A stretch of 64,000 bases of DNA from NCEH01 sp040049195 (GTDB lineage: Bacteria; Pseudomonadota; Alphaproteobacteria; Rhizobiales; Xanthobacteraceae), in the NCBI RefSeq assembly GCF_040049195.1, contig NZ_JBDZDL010000007.1, one strand, 5' to 3'. The translations under genes and the position numbers were made by a program. How positions within the stretch are numbered: the stretch's first letter is position 1; the number at the start of each line of letters is the position of its first letter. Shown in pieces: positions 35,463 to 46,116 of the stretch. Under the pieces are notes generated by a model. The model was not told the DNA's origin and made no database searches. It saw only the letters and a list, made by a program, of their open reading frames with translations.

Positions 35463-35486
35463 TTCCATTATTCTGGATATATGGAA
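35463..35486. promoter_or_regulatory. Inverted repeat over the arsR start, candidate ArsR operator
   Basis: TTCCAT (35463-35468) and ATGGAA (35481-35486) form a dyad with a 12-bp AT-rich centre. The second arm includes the arsR start codon. Binding by the ArsR repressor here would block transcription of the whole arsenic operon. No good ribosome binding site is visible in front of the ATG, so the mRNA may be leaderless. Confidence 0.45.
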
Positions 35487-35846
35487 TCAGAAAACATCAT
35501 CGACGCGCTTTCGGCGCTCGCGCAGGCGACTCGGCTGGACGTGTTCCGCCTCCTGGTGCGGCATGAGCCGGACGGGCTCCCCGCGGGAGATCTCGCGCGC
35601 ACCCTCGCCGTGCCGCAGAACACGCTTTCCGCCCACCTCGCGATCCTCTCTCGTGCCGGCCTTGTGCACGGCACGCGGCACAGCCGCTCGATCATCTATC
35701 GCGCAGACCTCGACCGGCTGCGGGCGATGATGCTGTTCCTGGTGGAGGATTGCTGCGGCGGCGCACCCAGCCTATGCGCCCCCCTAATCGAAGCCCTTTC
35801 CCCCTGCTGCACGCCGCTTGCCGTGAAAGGACAATCCCATGCTTGA
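35481..35846 (+). CDS. arsR: ArsR-family arsenic-responsive repressor
   Basis: This 121-residue winged-helix repressor begins MESENIIDALSALAQATRLD and has the helix-turn-helix around LAVPQNTLSAHLAILSRAGL. Cysteine pairs near the C-terminus (VEDCCGG at about 93 and SPCC at about 108) probably bind arsenite. This differs from the CVC motif in helix 3 of the E. coli protein and resembles the C-terminal sites known from some other bacterial ArsR proteins. It is the first gene of the operon and overlaps the following arsC by eight bases. Release from DNA on arsenite binding would switch the operon on. Confidence 0.92.
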   Translation: MESENIIDALSALAQATRLDVFRLLVRHEPDGLPAGDLARTLAVPQNTLSAHLAILSRAGLVHGTRHSRSIIYRADLDRLRAMMLFLVEDCCGGAPSLCAPLIEALSPCCTPLAVKGQSHA

Positions 35847-36381
35847 AGCCGTTGCCTCGGATAAAATTTACAACGTGCTGTTCCTCTGCACCGGCAACAG
35901 CGCACGCTCGATTCTGGCAGAAGCCGTTCTCAACAAGGACGGCGCAGGACGCTTCCGCGCCTTCTCGGCCGGCAGCGCCCCCAAGGGCGAGGTCAATCCG
36001 TTCGCCCTGAAGGTTCTCGCGGAATCCGGCTATCCCATAGAGGGGCTGCGCTCGAAAAGCTGGCTGGAGTTCGGCAACGCGGACGCCCCGGTGATGGATT
36101 TTGTGTTCACTGTCTGTGACAACGCGGCCGGCGAGACTTGCCCCCTCTGGCCGGGACAGCCCATGACGGCCCATTGGGGCATCGAGGATCCGGCCGCCGT
36201 GACCGGCACCGACATCCAAAAGGAAGCCGCCTTCGTCGCCGCGATGCGCTATCTGAAGAACCGGATCTCGGTTTTCAACGCGCTACCGATCGCCTCGTTG
36301 GATCGCCTCTCGCTCGGCCAGAAGCTCCGCGGCATCGGCGCCCTTCCGGGCTCCACCGCCAACCGTTCGAATGTGGCCTGA
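35839..36381 (+). CDS. arsC: Arsenate reductase, low-molecular-weight phosphatase (thioredoxin-coupled) type
   Basis: This 180-residue enzyme reduces arsenate to arsenite. The phosphatase-like P-loop is CTGNSAR, with Cys17 and Arg23. Two further cysteines at 92 (FTVCDNAAG) and 100 (ETCPLW) fit the disulfide relay of thioredoxin-dependent ArsC. It overlaps arsR by eight bases and is followed 3 bp later by acr3, so it is the first reductase of the operon. A second, unrelated arsenate reductase lies two genes on. Confidence 0.93.
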   Translation: MLEAVASDKIYNVLFLCTGNSARSILAEAVLNKDGAGRFRAFSAGSAPKGEVNPFALKVLAESGYPIEGLRSKSWLEFGNADAPVMDFVFTVCDNAAGETCPLWPGQPMTAHWGIEDPAAVTGTDIQKEAAFVAAMRYLKNRISVFNALPIASLDRLSLGQKLRGIGALPGSTANRSNVA

Positions 36382-36384
36382 GCC

Positions 36385-37449
36385 ATGAGCACCTTCGAAC
36401 GCTATCTGACGGTATGGGTGGCCCTGTGCATCCTGGCCGGCATCGCCCTCGGCCATTTCTTGCCCGGCGTTTTCCAGGCCGTGGGCGCGGCGGAGATCGC
36501 CCAGGTCAACATTCCCGTTGCGGTGCTGATCTGGCTGATGATCGTGCCCATGCTGCTGAGGATCGATTTTGCCTCCCTGGCGCAGGTGGGAACCCATTGG
36601 CGCGGCATCGGCGTGACGCTGTTCATCAACTGGGCGGTAAAACCCTTCTCCATGGCGCTGCTGGCGTGGCTGTTCATCGGCTTTCTGTTCCGCCCCCTGC
36701 TGCCGACGGCCCAGATCGAATCCTATATCGCCGGTCTGATCATCCTCGCGGCCGCGCCTTGCACGGCCATGGTGTTCGTGTGGTCAAACCTCACCAGGGG
36801 CGACCCACTCTTCACCTTGTCCCAGGTGGCGCTGAACGACGCCATCATGGTGGTCGCGTTCGCGCCCATCGTGGGCCTGCTGCTCGGCCTCTCGGCAATC
36901 GTGGTTCCGTGGGCGACCCTGATCTTCTCGGTGGTGCTCTACATCATCGTGCCGGTGCTGGCGGCTCAAATTCTGCGCGGCTGGCTTCTGAAACAGGGCG
37001 GCGAAGCCGCGCTCGCGCGCCTGCTGGCGATCCTGCAGCCGCTTTCTCTCGTGGCCCTCCTGGCCACCCTGGTGCTGCTGTTCGGGTTTCAGGGTCAGCA
37101 GATCATCGCTCAGCCGGCGATCATTGCCCTCCTGGCCGTGCCGATCCTGATCCAGGTCTATTTCAATGCGGGCTTGGCCTACCTGCTGAATCGGCTGATG
37201 GGCGAAAAGCATTGCGTCGCCGGCCCCTCCGCGCTGATCGGCGCGAGCAACTTCTTTGAGCTCGCGGTCGCCGCCGCCATCGCCCTGTTCGGCTTCAATT
37301 CCGGCGCCGCCCTCGCCACAGTGGTCGGCGTGCTGATCGAGGTTCCGGTCATGCTGACCGTGGTGTGGATCGTCAACCGCAGCAAGGACTGGTACGAGCG
37401 CGCGCCGGTCGTCGCGCCGGACATTCGGCAGAAGGGGGTCTCGCGATGA
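36385..37449 (+). CDS. acr3: Arsenite efflux transporter, Acr3 family
   Basis: This 354-residue membrane protein has about ten hydrophobic segments and the Acr3 signature AAPCTAMVFVWSNL, whose cysteine is needed for arsenite transport in studied homologues. It exports arsenite formed by the two reductases using the proton motive force. It follows arsC after 3 bp and overlaps the next gene by four bases (ATGA). In databases such proteins are often also labelled ArsB, but the sequence is of the Acr3 type and not the E. coli ArsB type. Confidence 0.95.
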   Translation: MSTFERYLTVWVALCILAGIALGHFLPGVFQAVGAAEIAQVNIPVAVLIWLMIVPMLLRIDFASLAQVGTHWRGIGVTLFINWAVKPFSMALLAWLFIGFLFRPLLPTAQIESYIAGLIILAAAPCTAMVFVWSNLTRGDPLFTLSQVALNDAIMVVAFAPIVGLLLGLSAIVVPWATLIFSVVLYIIVPVLAAQILRGWLLKQGGEAALARLLAILQPLSLVALLATLVLLFGFQGQQIIAQPAIIALLAVPILIQVYFNAGLAYLLNRLMGEKHCVAGPSALIGASNFFELAVAAAIALFGFNSGAALATVVGVLIEVPVMLTVVWIVNRSKDWYERAPVVAPDIRQKGVSR

Positions 37450-37868
37450 CCATCACCATCTATCACAACCCCGCCTGCGGCACCTCGCGCAACACCCTCG
37501 CCATGATCCGCCAGAGCGGCGAGGAACCGGTGGTGATCGAATATCTGAAGACGCCCCCGAGCCGCGCGACCCTGAAGGACCTGATCGCCGCCATGGGCGT
37601 GCCGGTGCGCGCGGTGCTGCGGGAAAAGGGCACCCCTTATGAAGAACTCGGCCTTGGCGATGAAAAATGGAGCGACGAGGACCTGCTCGACTTCATGATC
37701 GCCCACCCGATTCTCATCAACCGCCCGATCGTCGTCACCGACAAGGGCGTGCGCTTGTGCCGCCCGTCCGAACGTGTGCTCGACCTTCTCCCGAATGCGC
37801 AGATCGGCGCCTTCACAAAGGAGGACGGCGAGGTGGTGACGGATGCGGAGGGGCGGCGCGTTGGCTGA
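37446..37868 (+). CDS. arsC: Arsenate reductase, glutaredoxin-dependent type
   Basis: This 140-residue protein has the thioredoxin-fold ArsC core. The catalytic cysteine is Cys11 in NPACGTSRN, and arginines in PPSRATL and INRPIVVT would hold arsenate. This type uses glutathione and glutaredoxin, unlike the low-molecular-weight phosphatase type two genes upstream. Its start overlaps the acr3 stop by four bases. Having both types in one operon gives two independent electron sources for the same reaction. Confidence 0.93.
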   Translation: MTITIYHNPACGTSRNTLAMIRQSGEEPVVIEYLKTPPSRATLKDLIAAMGVPVRAVLREKGTPYEELGLGDEKWSDEDLLDFMIAHPILINRPIVVTDKGVRLCRPSERVLDLLPNAQIGAFTKEDGEVVTDAEGRRVG

Positions 37869-38574
37869 TCCCCTCCTTCCGGACCAGGTAATGGCGGAAG
37901 CGGTGCGCCCGCCCGATACCCAAGCGCTGTTTCCGCCGCCGGCGGACCATCCGCCCCGCATCCTCATGCTGTACGGCTCCGTGCGACCCCGCGCCTACAG
38001 CCGCCTGCTCACGCTGGAGGCGGCCCGGCTGCTGACCGCGTTCGGAGCGGAGGCGCGCATTTTTGACCCGCACGGCCTGCCGCTTCCCGATGATGCGCCG
38101 GCGGACCACCCGAAGGTCGCGGAACTGCGGGCGCTGTCCGCATGGTCGGAAGGCCAGGTTTGGTGCAGCCCCGAACGCCATGGCGCCATGACCGCCATTC
38201 TCAAGGCGCAGATCGACTGGATTCCCCTTTCCATCGGCGCGGTGCGGCCCACCCAGGGCAAGACGCTGGCGCTGATGCAGGTTTCGGGCGGCTCCCAATC
38301 CTTCAACGCCGTCAATCAGATGCGTATTCTCGGCCGGTGGATGCGGATGATAACCATCCCCAACCAATCCTCGGTGGCCAAGGCCTATGAGGAATTCGAG
38401 GAAGATGGACGCATGAAGCCGTCCTCTTATTATGATCGCGTGGTGGACGTGATGGAGGAATTGGTGAAATTCACCCTGCTCACCCGTGGCGCCTCCGCCT
38501 ATCTCACCGACCGCTACAGCGAGCGCAAGGACGCGCTGGCGAAAGCCTCCGGAGTGCGGCTGAGCGCCCTATGA
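37843..38574 (+). CDS. arsH: ArsH organoarsenical oxidase / NADPH-dependent FMN reductase
   Basis: This 243-residue flavoprotein has the flavodoxin-like NADPH:FMN reductase fold, with LMLYGSVRPRAYSRLL as the FMN phosphate loop and the typical ArsH segment LSAWSEGQVWCSPERHG. Studied ArsH enzymes oxidise trivalent methylated or aromatic arsenicals to less toxic pentavalent forms. The chosen ATG overlaps arsC by 26 bp and has GAGG nine bases upstream; an ATG at 37891 is an alternative. Its stop overlaps the start of the next gene. Confidence 0.93.
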   Translation: MRRGGALADPLLPDQVMAEAVRPPDTQALFPPPADHPPRILMLYGSVRPRAYSRLLTLEAARLLTAFGAEARIFDPHGLPLPDDAPADHPKVAELRALSAWSEGQVWCSPERHGAMTAILKAQIDWIPLSIGAVRPTQGKTLALMQVSGGSQSFNAVNQMRILGRWMRMITIPNQSSVAKAYEEFEEDGRMKPSSYYDRVVDVMEELVKFTLLTRGASAYLTDRYSERKDALAKASGVRLSAL

Positions 38575-39785
38575 TGCCGCCCGCGTCGGCGGGGCGGGCG
38601 TTGCCGACTTTCGCCCTCGGCATGTTTGAGATCCTCTCCTGGGGGTCCTCCTATTACCTGCTCGCTGTGCTGGCCAAGCCCATCGCCGAGGAGACCGGCT
38701 GGCCGCTGACCCTGGTGGCAGGCGGACAATCGCTCGGCCTTGTCGTGGCGGGCCTGCTCTCCCCGCGCATCGGGAAGCTGATCGGCTGGCACGGCGGGCG
38801 GCCGGTGCTGCTGGCGGGAACCGCTGCGTTGGCGCTGGGCCTCGCGATGCTGGGCCTGTCCACCGGACCGCTGGGTTTCGCGCTGGCCTGGATCCTGCTC
38901 GGCGCGGGCATGGGCGCGAGCCTGTACGATGCCGCCTTCGCGACGCTCGGCCGCCTGCATGGCGCGGCGGCCCGCCGCTCGATCACCACCGTCACCCTGT
39001 TCGGCGGGTTTGCCAGCACGGCCTGCTGGCCGCTGAGCGCGTTCCTGCTGGAACGGGTCGGCTGGCGCGATACCTGCCTGGTGTACGCGGCGCTGCACGT
39101 GTGCCTGTCGGTGCCCTTGGTCCTCTTGGCATCCCCACGGCCCCCGGCTCAGCCCCTGCCGGAAGCGGCGCCGGCAGGCCCCCCGCCGCTTCACGCCGGG
39201 ATTCGCCTTTCGCCCGGCAAACAGACCGCATTCCGATTGCTGACGGTCATCGTCACGCTGGGCGGGCTCATCTCGTCGCTGATTTCGGTTCACCTCCTCA
39301 CCTTGCTCCAGGCCCAGGGCATAAGCTTGGCGGCGGCGGTGACGCTCGGCATGCTGGTGGGCCCGGCGCAGGTGGGCGCTCGGGTGGTGGAAATGGCTTT
39401 CGGCACGCATTACCACCCCATTTGGACCCTGATCAGCGCGACTGTGCTGGTTGCCGCCGGCCTCGCCCTGCTGTTCCTCGGCTTTCCCCTTCCCGCCCTG
39501 GCCCTGCTGCTCTATGGCGCCGGCAACGGCATCTGGTCGATCGCACGCGGCACCTTGCCGTTGGCGCTGTTCGGACCGGCCGACTTTCCGATGCTGATGG
39601 GACGGCTGGCACTGCCCAGCCAATTCGCCCAGGCGGCGGCGCCTGCCATCGGCGCCTATATGCTCACCACGGGCGGTGCCCATGGCACCTTCGCCCTGCT
39701 CTGCATGGTCGCGGGGGCCAATTTCTGCGCCGCCTGCCTGCTGTTTCGCACCGGCGTCACCGAGCGGGCGGACCTCGCCGCCTGA
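38571..39785 (+). CDS. MFS transporter of the arsenic operon
   Basis: This 404-residue protein has about twelve membrane segments of the major facilitator type, including the loop between segments 2 and 3 (SPRIGKLIGWHGGRPVLL). Its start overlaps the arsH stop by four bases, so it belongs to the operon. MFS proteins in arsenic operons include ArsJ, which exports an arsenosugar phosphate, and ArsK, which exports arsenite and trivalent organoarsenicals. No ArsJ-partner glyceraldehyde-phosphate dehydrogenase gene is present, so an ArsK-like role is more likely. This is inference from context only. Confidence 0.85.
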   Translation: MMPPASAGRALPTFALGMFEILSWGSSYYLLAVLAKPIAEETGWPLTLVAGGQSLGLVVAGLLSPRIGKLIGWHGGRPVLLAGTAALALGLAMLGLSTGPLGFALAWILLGAGMGASLYDAAFATLGRLHGAAARRSITTVTLFGGFASTACWPLSAFLLERVGWRDTCLVYAALHVCLSVPLVLLASPRPPAQPLPEAAPAGPPPLHAGIRLSPGKQTAFRLLTVIVTLGGLISSLISVHLLTLLQAQGISLAAAVTLGMLVGPAQVGARVVEMAFGTHYHPIWTLISATVLVAAGLALLFLGFPLPALALLLYGAGNGIWSIARGTLPLALFGPADFPMLMGRLALPSQFAQAAAPAIGAYMLTTGGAHGTFALLCMVAGANFCAACLLFRTGVTERADLAA

Positions 39786-40056
39786 CCTATCGGCACCTGC
39801 CTCAAGGGTGGCGACGCCGTGCCGGCTTGACCTTCGTCGCGCGCGGGCGCACACGTGCGTGATGGATTGGCAAATCGTGCCCTTTTCGCCGCTGTTCCCT
39901 GCCCTCGCCGGCGGCTCTGCCGGCCCGGTGGTTCTTGCGCTGGTGGCGCGGACCTTGGCGGGTGGTCGCGGCGGTCACCAAATCGGCGCTTGCCACCAAA
40001 TAACCGCGGCTTTGCGGTAAAAGATTTCTAAGCGTTCCAACGATTCGAGACATACC

Positions 40057-42480
<2,424 letters not shown>

Positions 42481-42500
42481 TCGGCGCTCCTTCAGGACAG

Positions 42501-42526
42501 GGTGGCGACGATCCTTCGCCGCCACC
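42501..42526. terminator. Hairpin between convergent gyrB and dehydroquinase-like gene
   Basis: GGTGGCG (42501-42507) pairs with CGCCACC (42520-42526), and CGA (42509-42511) pairs with TCG (42516-42518) around a TCCT loop. It lies 20 bp after the gyrB stop. A T-rich stretch (TTTTT) follows at about 42539. It is a probable gyrB terminator. Confidence 0.6.
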
Positions 42527-42588
42527 TCGCGCGCCTGATTTTTGCAGCTGAACGGCCCGCCCCGTGCGAGGGTCCGCTCCCCTGGCGA

Positions 42589-43122
42589 TCATTCGGCGGC
42601 CGGCACCACATAATTGGCCGGACGCACGAAATCACCGTCATCCAGCATGCCGACAACCGCCACCAGAGCTGCGGTGTAGGAATGCTTGCGCAGGCCATGG
42701 CAAATGCCCACGGCGGTGCGTGTGAAGACAGATTTCAACTCGCGCACCACGATGTTGGAGAAGTGTACTTCCACATAGGGCAGCCCGCTGTCTTCCAGGC
42801 AATGGCGTACGTTTTCGCCATAGATGTTCAATCCCGCGGGATTGATGATGACGGCGTGCAGCCGCTTCCCATCAACCGCATCCGCGAAGGCGTGCTGGTG
42901 CAGCCATTCCAGAACCTCGCCGTCGAAATTGGTGTGAAAGGGAATGACCTCCACACCTAATGCGTCGCCAAGCTTCACATTGCGATCTTCGAGCTGCTGG
43001 ATGGTCTGGGAGGGCCCGTAGACGTCCGGGCTCCGATTGTGAAGATTTGGCATATTCGGCCCGTTGATAAGCCCGACGCGCCACCGCCGATCACCAGATC
43101 TGAACAAGCTGACGTCCACCAT
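42589..43122 (-). CDS. Divergent type II 3-dehydroquinate dehydratase-like protein
   Basis: This 177-residue protein follows the AroQ flavodoxin-like pattern: INGPNMPNLHNRSPDVYG holds the expected Arg30 and Tyr35, IINPAG holds Asn94 and EVHFSNI holds His120, followed by Arg127. Several positions differ from true dehydroquinases. The usual SN(H/S)EG loop reads TNFDGE, and the region after Arg127 lacks the common FRHxS. The family may include enzymes acting on other cyclic hydroxy-acids. It lies in the catabolic island as the last gene of the minus-strand group after purA, not near aromatic amino acid genes. A dehydratase or hydratase step in ring catabolism is possible. Confidence 0.7.
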   Translation of the reverse strand: MVDVSLFRSGDRRWRVGLINGPNMPNLHNRSPDVYGPSQTIQQLEDRNVKLGDALGVEVIPFHTNFDGEVLEWLHQHAFADAVDGKRLHAVIINPAGLNIYGENVRHCLEDSGLPYVEVHFSNIVVRELKSVFTRTAVGICHGLRKHSYTAALVAVVGMLDDGDFVRPANYVVPAAE

Positions 43123-43279
43123 TTTACTCTCCTTCTGCAGATACGAGACAAAGGCGCAAGGTATTCGTTGAACGTTTTCTGCTCTCGAACGGACTTCCTT
43201 TTACCTGCCGTCAGGCAAAGCTCCGCCATCCCCGGCCGCATGGCGGGAGCCGCTTTCCCGACAGTTCGGGCAGGTCAGA

Positions 43280-44584
43280 TCATCCAGGCACGGACCGTTG
43301 CAGGAACGGGTCGTGCAGCAAGATCGTGTCGGTCCGTTCCGGGCTGGTCGACAAGACGGCGACAGGAATGCCGACGGCCTCCTCCAGGAACCGCACATAC
43401 CGGAGTGCCGGAGCGGGCAAGGCGGCGAGCGCGCGCGTGCCGACCGTGGATTGCGTCCAGCCCTCGAACGTCTCGTAGATCGGCTCGACCTGCTCCTGCG
43501 CCGCCATGGTCGGCGGCAGTCGATCGATGCGGCGTCCGTCGAGCGTGTATCCGACGCAAACCTTGACCTCGGAAAGGCCATCCAGCACGTCGAGCTTGGT
43601 CAGCGCCATGCCCTGGATGCCCGAGGTGCGCACGCTCTGGCGCACCGCCACCGCATCGAACCAGCCGCAGCGACGCTGGCGCCCGGTATTCACACCGAAC
43701 TCATGTCCGCGCTGAACCAGATGGTCGGCCACCGCCCCGTCCTGCTCGGTGGGAAGCGGCCCTTCGCCGACCCGCGTGGAATAGGCCTTGGTGATGCCGA
43801 GGACATAGTCGATCGAGGACGGGCCAACCCCGGATCCGCTTGCTGCCCCCGCAGCCACCGTGCTGGATGACGTTACGAACGGATAGGTGCCGTGGTCATT
43901 GTCCAGCAGCACGCCTTGTGCGCCCTCGAAAAGGATATGCTTGCCGGCGTCCCGGTGGGCTGCGAGCAGGCTCGGCACATCGTCCATGAACGGGAGCACG
44001 CTCTGCCCGGCCTGCAGAAGTTCGTCGCGGATCGTCTCGGCCGCGACCGGCGCCACGCCGAGGCCCGTCCGCAGCGGATTGTGGTGGCGCAGAAGTCTCT
44101 CGACCTTTGCCATCAGCGTATCCGGCTCGGCCAGGTCCGCGACGCGGATCGCACGTCGCCCGACCTTGTCCTCATAGGCCGGGCCGATGCCGCGCTGCGT
44201 GGTGCCGATCTTCAAACCGGAACTGTCCTGCTCGCGCATCGTGTCGAGCGCGCGATGCACCGAAAGGATCAGCGCGGCATTGGGGGCGATCCGCAACAGG
44301 TCCGGGGTCACGCTGACGCCGTGCTGCCTCAGCCGTTCGATTTCCCCTGCGAGGTGGACCGGATCCACCACCACGCCGTTGCCGATCACGGACAGGCGGC
44401 CGCGCACCAGGCCGGAAGGCAGGAGCGCCAGCTTGTAGCTGACACCGTCGATGACGAGCGTATGGCCGGCATTGTGGCCGCCGTTGAACCGCACGACCAC
44501 ATCGGCGCGCTCGGCAAGCCAGTCGACGATCTTGCCCTTGCCCTCATCGCCCCATTGGGATCCCACCACCACGATGCCTGCCAT
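43280..44584 (-). CDS. purA: Adenylosuccinate synthetase (possible paralogue in catabolic island)
   Basis: This 434-residue enzyme links aspartate to IMP with GTP to give adenylosuccinate. Motifs are well kept: GSQWGDEGKGKIVDWLAER with the catalytic Asp, FNGGHNAGHT with the catalytic His, DNDHGTYPFVTSS and the aspartate loop NTGRQRRCGWFD. The ATG at 44584 has GGAGGAG at proper distance; a GTG four codons upstream would overlap that site. It stands between a GntR regulator and a dehydroquinase-like gene in a catabolic island, so it may be a second copy serving the pathway. Whether another purA exists elsewhere cannot be seen. Confidence 0.9.
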   Translation of the reverse strand: MAGIVVVGSQWGDEGKGKIVDWLAERADVVVRFNGGHNAGHTLVIDGVSYKLALLPSGLVRGRLSVIGNGVVVDPVHLAGEIERLRQHGVSVTPDLLRIAPNAALILSVHRALDTMREQDSSGLKIGTTQRGIGPAYEDKVGRRAIRVADLAEPDTLMAKVERLLRHHNPLRTGLGVAPVAAETIRDELLQAGQSVLPFMDDVPSLLAAHRDAGKHILFEGAQGVLLDNDHGTYPFVTSSSTVAAGAASGSGVGPSSIDYVLGITKAYSTRVGEGPLPTEQDGAVADHLVQRGHEFGVNTGRQRRCGWFDAVAVRQSVRTSGIQGMALTKLDVLDGLSEVKVCVGYTLDGRRIDRLPPTMAAQEQVEPIYETFEGWTQSTVGTRALAALPAPALRYVRFLEEAVGIPVAVLSTSPERTDTILLHDPFLQRSVPG

Positions 44585-44650
44585 GGCCTTGACCACTCCT
44601 CCGCCTGATGCGGAATTTCCAATGAAATGCTTGCCCTGTGCCGGTGCGGA

Positions 44651-45358
44651 TCAGGTGAGATTGGCGAGAATGTAAGCGTTGCGTGCCGCCTCTCTCGCCT
44701 GGGCCACATGGGCGATGGCTGCGGCGCGGGCGGCGTCTGGATCGCGGTCCTTGATCGCCAGGAAGATCGCTTCCATCTCGCGCAGACTGTGCCGCGCGCG
44801 CTCCGGCAAGGACATGGAACGCGAGCGCAGGAAATTAATCCGCGCCAGAAGTCCCAGGATGATCTCCTCAATGACTCGGTTCTTCGCGTTCGTCAGCAGA
44901 ATTGAATAGAATAATGATGTGGCTTCGACGCGGACGTAAGCCTCGAACGAATTGACCGCGTCGCTGAATTGCTTCAGGGCATTCTGCATGCTGAGGATGC
45001 CCTCCTCGCTGATATTCACGGCGCACAGGGCTGCCGCCTCGCCCTCGAGCAATTCGCGCACGTGATAGATGTCCTGCGCATCCTGCCAGGAGAGAACAGG
45101 AATCTGCGCGCCGCGATGGGGGGTGATGTCGCACAAGCGCTCTGCCTGAAGGCAGCGGATCGCCTCCCGCAGCGCCGGCCGGCTCACTCCCAGGGAAACG
45201 CACAGTTCCGATTCGATCAGGCGATCGCCGGGTTTGAGGAGGCCCGAAAAAATCGCCATGCGCAGCTTCTGGATCACCTCTTCCACGAGGGTCTTGGGAG
45301 AGACTCGCAGGTGGGAGAGGTCCGCCCCGGTCAGTTTCGGTTCATTCGCCGCCATCAA
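44651..45358 (-). CDS. GntR-family regulator, FCD (FadR C-terminal) type
   Basis: This 235-residue regulator has an N-terminal winged helix (KTLVEEVIQKLRMAIFSG, ESELCVSLGVSRPALREAIR) and a helical FCD ligand-binding domain from about residue 95. FCD regulators typically sense carboxylic acids or CoA esters and repress neighbouring transport and degradation genes. It lies between the importer operon and purA on the same strand, so it is the natural candidate to control the island. A palindrome in the divergent promoter region at 50100-50110 may be its operator. The effector is unknown. Confidence 0.88.
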   Translation of the reverse strand: MMAANEPKLTGADLSHLRVSPKTLVEEVIQKLRMAIFSGLLKPGDRLIESELCVSLGVSRPALREAIRCLQAERLCDITPHRGAQIPVLSWQDAQDIYHVRELLEGEAAALCAVNISEEGILSMQNALKQFSDAVNSFEAYVRVEATSLFYSILLTNAKNRVIEEIILGLLARINFLRSRSMSLPERARHSLREMEAIFLAIKDRDPDAARAAAIAHVAQAREAARNAYILANLT

Positions 45359-45411
45359 TCCGCCGGCCGCTGCGCGTGCTGCGAGCGACCCTCCCTACGT
45401 TCGAGATTTAC

Positions 45412-46116
45412 TCAATGGGTCAGCCATTTGGACACGGTCGCTCCGAGATTTTCCCGGAAGCTCTCGCCCGTACCCTCCTCGATAACCTTGCCGCCATCGA
45501 CGACATACACGTGATCTGCGACCGCAATGGCATCGGCCACCTGCTGATCGACCAGAAGGATTCCGACCCCATCGTCCCGCATCCGCTTGAGAAAGGCATA
45601 GATGAGTTGCGACATGGCCGGTGACAGCCCCACGCTCGGTTCGTCGACGAGGGCATATTTAGTCTTTCCACACAGGAAGCGGCTGAATTCAAGCTGCTTC
45701 TGCTGGCCGCCGGAAAGATCGCCGGCGCGCAACGCGCGCTTCTCGTCGAGGATCGGGAACGTTTCGATCGCCCGTCGCCACAGCGGCTCGAACGGCACGC
45801 CGTCCGCCCAGGCGAAAAGGCGCACGTTCTCCTGCACAGTCATATAGGGGAAAATCGAGGAATCCTGCGGCATATAGCGGATGCCGGCCGCGAAGCGCCC
45901 GGCCATGGGGACGCTCGTGATGTCCTCCTCCCCGAGGCAGATGCGGCCGCTCTGCGCCCGGATCGCACCATATATGCCCTTCAGCAACGTCGATTTTCCG
46001 ACCCCGTTGGGGCCGATGATGGCGGTGATCAGGCCGGGGCGAACCGTCAGGCTCACGCCGCGGACGATCTCGATGTCGCGCAGGTAGGCGCAGACGATAT
46101 CGCTAGTGACGAGCAA
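45412..46116 (-). CDS. Branched-chain amino acid-type ABC transporter ATPase (LivF-like)
   Basis: This 234-residue ATPase has Walker A GPNGVGKST, the signature LSGGQQKQLEF and Walker B YALVDEPSVGLSP. The start is a TTG at 46116 preceded by GGGAGG. It overlaps the livG-like gene by 14 bp and gives the normal LivF N-terminus, whereas upstream in-frame codons read unrelated sequence. It powers uptake with the LivG-like ATPase and two permeases. It is the last gene of the importer operon. Confidence 0.92.
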   Translation of the reverse strand: MLVTSDIVCAYLRDIEIVRGVSLTVRPGLITAIIGPNGVGKSTLLKGIYGAIRAQSGRICLGEEDITSVPMAGRFAAGIRYMPQDSSIFPYMTVQENVRLFAWADGVPFEPLWRRAIETFPILDEKRALRAGDLSGGQQKQLEFSRFLCGKTKYALVDEPSVGLSPAMSQLIYAFLKRMRDDGVGILLVDQQVADAIAVADHVYVVDGGKVIEEGTGESFRENLGATVSKWLTH

